Origin: Saturnia japonica
Lineage: Eukaryota > Arthropoda > Insecta > Lepidoptera > Saturniidae
Assembly (NCBI GenBank): GCA_033032175.1
Contig: CM065308.1
Location: forward strand, 20,641,590 to 20,705,589
Direction of reading: 5' to 3'
Length of the DNA stretch: 64,000 nt
Of the stretch, positions 58,191 to 64,000 are shown one piece after another. The first letter of the stretch is position 1, and each line of letters opens with the position of its first letter. Position numbers and translations under genes: made by a program. The notes beneath the pieces were generated by a model, which made no database searches, was not told where the DNA came from, and saw nothing but the letters and a program-made list of their open reading frames with translations.

Positions 58191-59054
58191 AAATTATTTA
58201 AATTAAGCCTACTTGAGATCAATCTCACCTGATGGTAAGTGAAGATGAGTCCGACGATGGAATGCGCGTACCCAACAGATGTACCTATTTCTTCCCTTAA
58301 AAACTGCCAAGTTATATATTGAAGGGAACACAGACGTCGGCATTGAATTCCACTCCAATAGCCGTTTGCATTCTAAATGCCGAAGCAAAATGTTTCTTGC
58401 GAATCGTTTGAACGTCCACTATATACATGTAAACACCCTTACAATGCCTAGTTGTGGTGGGATTAAAACGTGTAATTCCTGCGCATACTCCAAAATGAAA
58501 CCTATAGAACACTGAGAGGCAAACTACTTTACGACGATGTAACAAACAAACTGAACATTTTCGCCTTCATCACACCATCGAGCACGAAGATCGATTGAGT
58601 CAAAAGCGGCCAGCGAGTATTTCGCGGAATAATCCTAGAGATGACAATAGTATTTCAAACGTGACCGTACTTGTGCAAAGCATAGACTAAGGAGCTGGTC
58701 CGGTGGGAAATACCACCCAACCTTGAAAAGGACGCCCAGTTTCTTGGCAGCCGTTTACAATTTAACTTAATGGAACGCGCAAAGTCGAGATTCGAATTTA
58801 GCTGGACGCCTAGAAGCTCCAAATCACTTCAATCGGCTACGAACTGAAGGTTCATATTTAGACGCTCGACCTTGGCCTTTCGCTGCTAACGGTCTCCCTT
58901 TAAGTTTCAAAGTTGAAAAGTAGCAAAAAGCTACAAAGCCTAAGTATTGCTTTGCAGTACTGCAGCACTGGTTTTCAATAAGAGATCCTAAGACGCACGG
59001 AAGTCCAGCTGGTGGGGATGGATAAAATAAAGAAAAAAAAATACAACACTAAAT
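58191..59054. other. GC-richer unique stretch, perhaps an old element
   Basis: Both strands have short open frames near 58279-58545, but neither resembles a protein I know. CACCTGATGGTAAGTG at 58228 is a word often seen at the ends of insect repeats. Probably LINE or SINE debris. Confidence 0.35.
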
Positions 59055-59527
59055 CTATACATACAACTAATAAAATTGATGTATCTGTTTGTAACGTCAA
59101 AATAACAGTTTTTTTTTACTAAATGCATATGAAAGTATATACGATACTTATAACAAAACACCAATTTTTAAAATTTTTGTCTGTCTGTTCCGAGTAATCT
59201 CCGAAACGGTTGGACCGATTTTGAAGGGATTTTCACTGATAGATAGCTGATGTAATAGGGAGTAACTTAGGCTACTTTTATTTTAGAAAACAATTTTCAC
59301 GCTTAAATGGCTTACGCTGACTAAAACATAAGAGATATAGCAAACTAATGTAGTACATAATTGTAGGGATTAAAAAGACCTACAAAAAAGTCCGGGAGAG
59401 TATACGTCTATCTTCTAAGAAAAACCCATAATAAGCATTTTTGTCTTTAAAATAGCTGGGAGCGAGGGAGCAAAATTCGCGCGGGCATTCTATAGTCCAC
59501 GTGAGCGAAGCCATGGACCCAGCTAGT
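59055..59527 (-). repeat. Family A repeat copy
   Basis: Reverse complement of the 1312-1820 and 38865-39385 copies; its start (GCCATGG rather than GCC.CGG) is slightly diverged. Confidence 0.8.
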
Positions 59528-60224
59528 TTCAAATAAAACACAAACAATACTAAGATCGATAGAATATTATTTTTACGGTTACAGATTCGAACCACGGAAT
59601 GTAGGTACTGAGGAATTTTGATTTTGTATTACTCGTACATGTTATCGTGTTAATTGGATATTTATCTCAACTTTTAATTTTTATTCACAACCAGTACATA
59701 CCTAATTGATATTATATCTTGTGTGAAAGGGTATTCAGGGCGTCAACGTACAATTTAGATAAATTCGACAACCATAACACCGATATGAATATACCTAGTA
59801 TTTGTTAACTTCATATACCTTCCCCTGATTGTAGGACAGTTGGCATTTTCACGACATCCAACCTCGTTGGAATATGGATTTCAAAAACCTTTTACGAAAT
59901 TAATCATTATTAGAGTACAAACTGTAGTATAGTTTTTTAAAGAAAAAAGCTTCTCGAACTTTCCCTAAATTTAACTGCTTCGTAATACAACATAGGTATA
60001 TTATTTCAGCAATTTCATAATATTTTGGTGGGAAGGGCTAGAACGTTGATATATTTAATATATTATCTATAAAATAAAATTGGGTTTTTGACGTATAAAA
60101 TGCGTTTTTATGCTTTTCCCTAGGTGTGTCAAATTCTCACGTTTTTGCGTTATTGATTTATTCAAATACATATACTTTGTGTATCACATATCATCTATTG
60201 GCGTATTCTGATAACGGTAGTAAA
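59528..60224. other. Intergenic AT-rich DNA
   Basis: Nothing recognised. Confidence 0.4.
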
Positions 60225-60498
60225 AACTGCCTCATTAGCCTAGTGGTCATAAGTGCGACTGCTATGCTAGAGGCCCTAGGTTCGATTCCCAGGTCCAGCA
60301 AAGTGTTACAGGGTTTTTCTATGAAATTCTCAGTAGCAGTTCGGAGTTTGGCTTTGTGCCCGATTAATGGCAATAGGCTCGCTCCTATTACATGGGACAT
60401 AAAAACATACCCGGCAAAGTGTGGTTGTACATTAGTACAGCTCTGCCTAACCCTTCGGGGATACAGGCGTGATGGTATGTTATATTATGTTATGTAGT
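60225..60498 (+). repeat. tRNA-derived SINE
   Basis: The head has a Pol III A box (TTAGCCTAGTGGTCATAAG) and B box (GGTTCGATTCC, 60281-60291) at tRNA spacing. A tRNA-unrelated body follows with 'CAATAGGCTCGCTCCTATTA', CATGGGACATAA and CCTTCGGGGATACAGGCGTG, and a TTATGTTATGT-type 3' end. This is the layout of well-known lepidopteran SINEs. The head does not fold into a complete functional tRNA. Confidence 0.8.
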
Positions 60499-61289
60499 AA
60501 AAGCCAGTTTATATCCCTTTCTAGGTAGGTATAGTGAGATACCATCTTCGACTGTATCATGACTTAGTATTGGATGAGATGTCGTGAGAACTTTTCTGAT
60601 TTAAAATTAACTTTTAAAGTTTTAACCCATAGAAACAAATTATGTTTTATTTGGATAAATTGTTTCCTTATCAACCCTATTAGTAGATAATTAACATGAT
60701 AAATATGATTATACGTTATCATTATTAACATGATGGATAAAATTCAATAGCACATTACACAATGATGTTTTTTTATTTGATATTCGTTTTTCTGTCGCTG
60801 TTCGGTGAGATTTGTGTAAAAAAGGTTTTAATGAATTAAATAATCTAGGTTATCAGGTAACGTAAAAAAATTATTATAAAGAGTTTTTTTTCAAATTCAT
60901 TTTTTGTATTGTATGGACTCGTTAGTTATAATATAATAAAGTAGACATTTTCTTAACACGTTTTTTTCATTGCAATAAATTTATTATAAAGTTTCGTACA
61001 CAAATTTAGTACACATATATTTTTGAGGCAATCATATTACGCAGTACGCTTGATTAAGTGGTTGTAAGTGGGCTATGATCTAGCCAGTAAAAAAAAAACG
61101 TTAATACTGTTTTTTAGATATTTTTTTCATTGTCAAAGTATTTTTTTATATTTAAAATAATTTCTCTAGTATACTATTTTTCATGAAGAAAAAAATATAT
61201 ATCAAAAATAAAATAAAGTACTAGTTATGTTGGTATTTATTTTCATTGCCAACCAACCAAACTTTTTTTATCCAAATCTCTCAGCTGAC
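60499..61289. other. Intergenic AT-rich DNA
   Basis: Nothing recognised. Confidence 0.4.
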
Positions 61290-61395
61290 TTTAAGTGACG
61301 ATCTGGCCCAATATAGTAGCCAAATGGGCATTAGAACAAGTTCTACCACCCTGGTCCCTTCTATGGTTTCATCACGATGTTTTCATTTTAGCGGA
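61290..61395 (-). repeat. Family F SINE fragment (weak)
   Basis: 'TAAGTGACGATCTGG' and TACCACCCTGG resemble one end of the family F body. Confidence 0.35.
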
Positions 61396-61441
61396 AATTG
61401 GCCACCCAATTGAAAACCCACGTTTTTTTTATATAACTAGG

Positions 61442-61665
61442 GTGTTAAACAAGCATACAGCCCGCCTGATGGTAAGCGGCTACCGTAACCTATGGACGCT
61501 GGTAATACCATAGGTACCACTAGCGCGTTTCTGATCTTGAACACTTCTACCCTGAAGAGTTCTGAAAACCTCACTCACCGCAGGAACATAACACGTGGTT
61601 TTTTGGCTGCGATCTTCTGTAGGTATTCCACCAGTCGGAATGCTTCAAGTAGAGATCAATTGAAG
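61442..61665 (-). repeat. Family C repeat copy
   Basis: Includes 'CCTGATGGTAAGCGGCTACC' and CACTCACCGCAGGAACATAA. Partner of 36071-36290. Confidence 0.7.
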
Positions 61666-62010
61666 TGGTGTCCTAACACGCTGCTGCTATTGAGCCATCA
61701 TTGGCCCATCTCATTTAATTCCCTAAACCCCTTCGGTACAACTATTTTTAACCAGCCGCTAAAAAGGAGGGTTATGTGTTTCGAGCGCGTGTATGTATGT
61801 ATGTATGTCTATTTCTTTGACACGCTCTGTAGCCTAAACGGATTGATGGATTTCAGCATACGAGGTGTCGTTAGATTCGCCTTAATTGTGGGAGTGACAT
61901 AGACTATATAATATTTAAGTACGACGTCTGGGAATCAAATGAAAAGCTAAAATAGTAAATTTATTATTTTATCATTGTTGTAGTAAATATACTTTTTTAT
62001 TTCAGAAACA

Positions 62011-62241
62011 ATGGTAGTCTCGTTAGTCGGGAAAGTAGTTATTACTGTGGTGGTATTGGGAGTGCTTGGCGGTATGACAGCCACTATAGTGCTGATAGTC
62101 AACGATTCGAACGCGACCGAGTCCCCGGAGGTGCCTGCGACGACTGAGGCACCAACATCCACAGAGGCACAAAGCGATCTACCCTACCGTGTTGGGGTAG
62201 GGATAGCTGATATGACGGGCCCCTGTGTGGAAATCAATTTT
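62011..62241 (+). CDS. Second ceramidase, exon 1
   Basis: ATG 62011 follows acceptor TTTCAG (ends 62005) by five bases. The exon ends GTGGAAATCAATTTT before the donor GTAAGG. Encodes the anchor, stalk and start of the catalytic domain. Confidence 0.83.
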
Positions 62242-63471
62242 GTAAGGTTCATTTATACTTCAGTAGGATTTACTATCGGGTCTTATAGACTTAGTTTGGT
62301 TCAATACTTCAGTAGAAGTAGTAAATATTTTTTAAATTATTGCGTTTGATCACGAATTTCTGTTATTCACAAAATGCTATGGTTAACATAATATGAAGCA
62401 ATGAAGGAGAAATTGGTTTGGTATATCATCTGAGGCTGTCCCCAGTGAAATTATTGAGGATGAATTATAATGAATAGATGATGATTGTGATGATGATATC
62501 GCCGAACATGAAATACTAGATAAAAAATATAATAATAAACTTAAAGCTGTGGTAAATACACAAAACATGATAGAAAACTATTCACAATGGTACGAAATTA
62601 GAGAGAAATAGAATAATACAAATAAAGTGGTGGTTTACCATAGATTAGGTCTATAGAGTCGCGACCATTGTCACCGATTTCTCACTCCCGGTTGTGGTTC
62701 AAACTGTGATCACGCAAGTTATGCTCGCGAAAGGGAAGGTGGAGAGAAAGAGGGAGCGGCACACTTATCTCCCGTCCCGCGGTTAATGGACCAGGCGCCA
62801 GAGACCGCATGACAATCTTCGGCTGCTTTAAATGAGTTTGCAGGTGACAGACATGAGTTTGTCGATCGTCGGGTAAATATAGACCTCGAGACGAAGGAAG
62901 TGCGCCTGTAGCAGCGTGCCCTCATAGGTTTCTTGATCCGATTGCCTAAAACTGTGGAGGGGCCCTAGGGTTGCGTCACAATAGCTAAGCCCATGGATGT
63001 ACGCATAAGGGATTCTCGTGACCCGGCTAACAGGTGTGTCGAAGGAAGACCGTGGGATTTAGTAGTCTCATACACCCTTAACTTCTCTTGACTGAACCGG
63101 TTCAGAAGAAAAAGATTTGAAGATTTTTTTTATATTTTGATAGAAGAATAAAGTTTCTTCAATCTGCTATTCTAAAGAGGTAAAGTTTGTGAGTTTGGGT
63201 GCTGGCTTGTATGAGGTAATCTCTAGAACTCTACTCATCTGATTCTAAGAAATATTTCACAAATAAAATAAAGAATTGAATAGTCGAATGCAGGTGTTTA
63301 TTACATAATTAATTATCTATTTTACAGATGGGTTACGCAGAGCTTGGTCAGAGCGGTCGTGGGATACACTTGAGACAATTCGCAAGGACGTTTATATTTG
63401 TAAAAGGAGATACGAGGATAGTGCTAGTCACCGCTGAAGTACAAGCTGTTGGCATCGCCGTACGACGTGAG
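62011..63471 (+). CDS. Second neutral ceramidase gene, first two exons (partial)
   Basis: Exons 62011-62241 (77 codons) and 63328-63471 (48 codons), joined in phase 0; the gene continues beyond the window. Exon 1: residues 1-31 (MVVSLVGKVVITVVVLGVLG then GMTATIVLIVN) form a long hydrophobic segment with no obvious cleavage site, probably a signal anchor. Next is a Ser/Thr/Pro/Glu-rich stretch ('ATESPEVPATTEAPTSTEAQ', with N-glycosylation sites NDS and NAT), then RVGVGIADMTGPCVEINF, the catalytic-domain start. Exon 2: MGYAELGQSGRGIHLRQFAR .. AVRRE. Intron positions equal those of introns 1 and 2 of the first gene, so it is a tandem paralogue. Exon 2 is four codons shorter, and VSVDAAMMGHG of the first gene is VTAEVQAVGIA here. 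An acceptor at 62004-62005 implies an upstream non-coding exon. Confidence 0.85.
62242..63327 (+). other. Intron 1 of the second ceramidase
   Basis: 1.1 kb. The part at 62640-63060 is clearly GC-richer than its surroundings and lacks coding signal; it is probably an old inserted repeat, but no second copy is in the window. Confidence 0.45.
63328..63471 (+). CDS. Second ceramidase, exon 2
   Basis: 48 codons between acceptor TTTTACAG (ends 63327) and donor GTGAGA. Aligns with exon 2 of the first gene over its whole length. Confidence 0.88.
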
Positions 63472-63539
63472 GTGAGAAAGACGTAGATCCATTCTGAGTC
63501 ATTAATTAAGATTTTCAAACAGAGCGAGATTTAAACTTT

Positions 63540-63830
63540 GTTGCGTGGTAGGAGAGATTGTATCCGACAACCATAACTCAGATGTAACACGTTTAGGTTT
63601 GTCGCGTTCTGAGATCGACCGGTGTATATCCAATAATCAAGCGGTTAGGTAGATATCTGTACCCGAGCAAGTCGCGAAAACCATGCACATGACAATAAGC
63701 CCGTCACGGTTACTTTCTTTTGTTTTGTCGCGTTGCGGGATCAACCAGTGGATACCCGAGAGTCTTGCAGGTTGGCATGTCAGCAACGACCGTCGAAATA
63801 TGGCTTACCATCAGGTACAGTGAATAAACC
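63540..63830 (+). repeat. Family H repeat copy in intron 2 of the second ceramidase
   Basis: Carries two related units ('TTTGTCGCGTT..G.GATC.ACC.GTG.AT') and the CTTGCAGGTTGGCATG word shared with 11740-11900. Confidence 0.5.
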
Positions 63831-63833
63831 TAT

Positions 63834-64000
63834 ACTAGCTGTGACCCACGTTTTAACCGTGTTAGTTTTATCCGACAAACACCGCGCCGATACCGCACCC
63901 GTGTAGTATATCATAATTGTTCTTCCCGCAAGTATAAATTATTTTAATGTTTCATTATCTCCGAAACTATGTGTCCAAATAGCATACTCTAAAAAGTAAA
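63834..64000 (+). repeat. Family B repeat, cut by the window end
   Basis: Starts ACTAGCTGTGACCCACG and follows the 25464-26128 sequence to the last base of the window. Confidence 0.7.

Noticed and set aside
58279..58545. Overlapping 77-78-codon frames on both strands
   Set aside because: Neither has a start context, domain or conserved pattern; probably repeat debris.
60233..60305. tRNA gene
   Set aside because: A and B boxes are good but the acceptor and anticodon stems do not pair properly, and the typical SINE body follows directly.
1..64000. CRISPR array, operon or prokaryotic defence system
   Set aside because: No regularly spaced short repeats exist, and the genes have introns and eukaryotic signals.

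Overview
The window is animal nuclear DNA, most probably from a moth or butterfly. It is AT-rich and dense in transposons, and it carries one large gene of many small exons with GT/AG introns. The order Lepidoptera is inferred from the repeat families (a tRNA-head SINE with a TATGT-type tail, RT relics, mariner and Transib relics); no species can be named from the sequence alone. There are no bacterial operons, genuine tRNA genes or CRISPR arrays.

Layout. From 1 to about 30.0 kb I find no host gene. This stretch holds SINE-like repeats, an RT relic (6.1-7.3 kb), a deleted mariner (8.3-9.3 kb), a second mariner relic (9.9-10.1 kb), a fragment of R1-type ORF1 (10.2-10.8 kb), a complete Jockey-clade LINE with both ORFs open (14.60-20.57 kb, minus strand) inserted into an older LINE, a nearly full-length mariner with breaks (23.9-25.2 kb), and a hAT element inserted in a palindromic repeat (27.0-28.3 kb).

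From 30,041 to 56,831, on the plus strand, lies a complete neutral ceramidase gene. I reconstructed 13 coding exons that join to a 693-residue reading frame with consistent intron phases and all the expected active-site motifs. Its introns carry a Tc1 relic, a Transib (RAG1-like) transposase relic between 200-bp inverted repeats, several SINEs, a TA-flanked MITE, Jockey 3'-end fragments, and one small intronless gene for a secreted lysine-rich protein (51,157-51,576).

At 62,011 a second, divergent ceramidase gene starts in tandem. Its first two exons are in the window and use the same intron positions as the first gene, but the N-terminus is a membrane anchor plus a Thr/Ser-rich stalk instead of a cleavable signal peptide. 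The rest lies beyond the window end.

The strongest observations are the paralogue pair with different N-termini, the nested gene, two nested transposon insertions whose junctions can be verified inside the window (Jockey in a LINE, hAT in a palindromic repeat with an empty copy at 46.7 kb), and a set of roughly 80-bp Jockey-tail insertions that all start at nearly the same point.
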